Shown piece by piece: positions 63,417 to 64,000 of a stretch of DNA of 64,000 bases. The position numbers and the translations under genes are program-made. Each line of letters opens with the position of its first letter. Position 1 is the stretch's first letter. The notes under the pieces were generated by a model. It saw only the letters and a list, made by a program, of their open reading frames with translations. It was not told the origin of the DNA and did no database searches. The DNA lies in the NCBI RefSeq assembly GCF_001667145.1, contig NZ_LZIF01000103.1, positions 1 through 64,000 of the forward strand, in the 5' to 3' direction. Source of the stretch: Mycobacterium sp. 852002-51971_SCH5477799-a (lineage in GTDB: Bacteria > Actinomycetota > Actinomycetes > Mycobacteriales > Mycobacteriaceae).

Positions 63417-64000
63417 GTGCCCCAACACCCTTCCATGCCCGCGCATTCCATCGCCCCGGCGTATACGGGCCGCCTGTTCACCGCGCCCGTGCCGGCGCTG
63501 CGGATGCCCGACGAGTCGATGGATCCGGAGGCCGCCTACCGCTTCATCCACGACGAGCTGATGCTCGACGGCAGCTCGCGCCTGAACCTGGCCACCTTCG
63601 TCACCACCTGGATGGATCCTCAGGCCGGGCGGCTGATGGCCGAGACGTTCGACAAGAACATGATCGACAAGGACGAGTACCCGGCGACCGCGGCCATCGA
63701 GCAGCGCTGCGTGTGCATGGTGGCCGACCTGTTCCACGCCGACGGCCTGCGCGACGACGACCCGTCCAGCGCATGCGGGGTGTCGACCATCGGCTCGAGC
63801 GAGGCGGTGATGCTGGGCGGGCTGGCGATGAAGTGGCGCTGGCGAGAAAAGGTCGGCAAGGATTGGAAGACACGCACCCCGAACCTGGTGATGGGCTCCA
63901 ACGTCCAGGTGGTCTGGGAGAAGTTCTGTCGCTACTTCGACGTCGAACCGCGCTACCTGCCGATGGAGCAGGGGCGCTACGTGATCACGCCCGAGCAGGT
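63417..64000 (+). CDS. gadB: Glutamate decarboxylase, 3' end outside the window
   Basis: The first 194 residues of a PLP-dependent glutamate decarboxylase (Rv3432c position). The sequence contains LNLATFVTTWMDPQA, KNMIDKDEYPATAAIE, and the STIGSSEAVMLGGLAMKWRWR region that binds the cofactor phosphate. The PLP lysine lies beyond the window. The GTG at 63417 follows GAGAAAGGA. The enzyme makes GABA and consumes a proton, as in acid-resistance systems; no antiporter is visible in the window. Confidence 0.93.
   Translation, partial: MPQHPSMPAHSIAPAYTGRLFTAPVPALRMPDESMDPEAAYRFIHDELMLDGSSRLNLATFVTTWMDPQAGRLMAETFDKNMIDKDEYPATAAIEQRCVCMVADLFHADGLRDDDPSSACGVSTIGSSEAVMLGGLAMKWRWREKVGKDWKTRTPNLVMGSNVQVVWEKFCRYFDVEPRYLPMEQGRYVITPEQ

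Overview
The window is chromosomal DNA of a Mycobacterium. The evidence is the high GC content, frequent GTG/TTG starts, an ESX-4 type VII secretion locus, cutinase-like serine esterases, F420-type luciferase-like oxidoreductases, and gene order and protein lengths that match the Rv0727c-Rv0737, Rv0751c-Rv0753c and Rv3432c-Rv3465 blocks of M. tuberculosis. In M. tuberculosis these blocks lie far apart. Here they are contiguous, with secY-adk-mapA about 25 kb from infA-rpmJ-rpsM-rpsK-rpsD-rpoA-rplQ. That fits a non-tuberculous mycobacterium with the less rearranged chromosome; I do not assign a species.

Layout. 1-1028: a dehydrogenase whose 5' part is lost in suspicious C/G homopolymers. 1007-5622: sugar and serine metabolism genes (fucA, serA2, xylB), an unusual GNAT protein and a methyltransferase. 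5911-8581: secY-adk-mapA. 8596-19997: sigL-rslA followed by an accessory small-molecule-type cluster: flavin monooxygenase, BBE-like oxidase, TPP enzyme, SRPBCC protein, KAS III-like protein, HisC-like aminotransferase, MarR regulator, FAD hydroxylase and O-methyltransferase. Four promoter-like sites of the form TGAACY-N16-CGT stand in front of sigL and every transcription unit of this cluster, so it reads as one SigL-controlled pathway. 20000-23585: valine/propionate catabolism (mmsB, fadE9, mmsA). 23786-24371: a frameshifted hypothetical gene. 24478-27470: an overlapping operon of ECF sigma factor, membrane Rieske protein, cupredoxin lipoprotein, Tat-type metallophosphoesterase (frameshifted) and a small membrane protein; it looks like an envelope redox system. 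27442-33251: rmlC, rmlB, an F420-type oxidoreductase, and a two-component pair in which the kinase carries a cNMP-like domain and the response regulator is fused to a thioredoxin-reductase-like flavoprotein.

33503-38201: infA to truA translation/transcription genes. 38206-40454: three tandem cutinase-like esterases. 40576-50346: the ESX-4 secretion locus (eccB4, mycP4, eccD4, eccC4, an Rv3446c-type protein, esxU, esxT). 50595-53070: rplM-rpsI and glmM. 53113-54855: two proteins that may be ESX-4 clients. 54860-58039: F420-type oxidoreductase, SnoaL-like protein, inactive-looking hydrolase and small proteins. 58123-64000: glmS, two membrane proteins, nnr and the start of gadB.

No rRNA, tRNA, CRISPR array, insertion sequence or prophage is visible. 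No gene-free stretch exceeds 300 bases; the longest are 5623-5910, 33252-33502 and 50347-50594. Three places (1-110, 24245-24248, 26246-26251) look like single-base or homopolymer errors of a draft assembly, so the broken genes there should be confirmed before being called pseudogenes.
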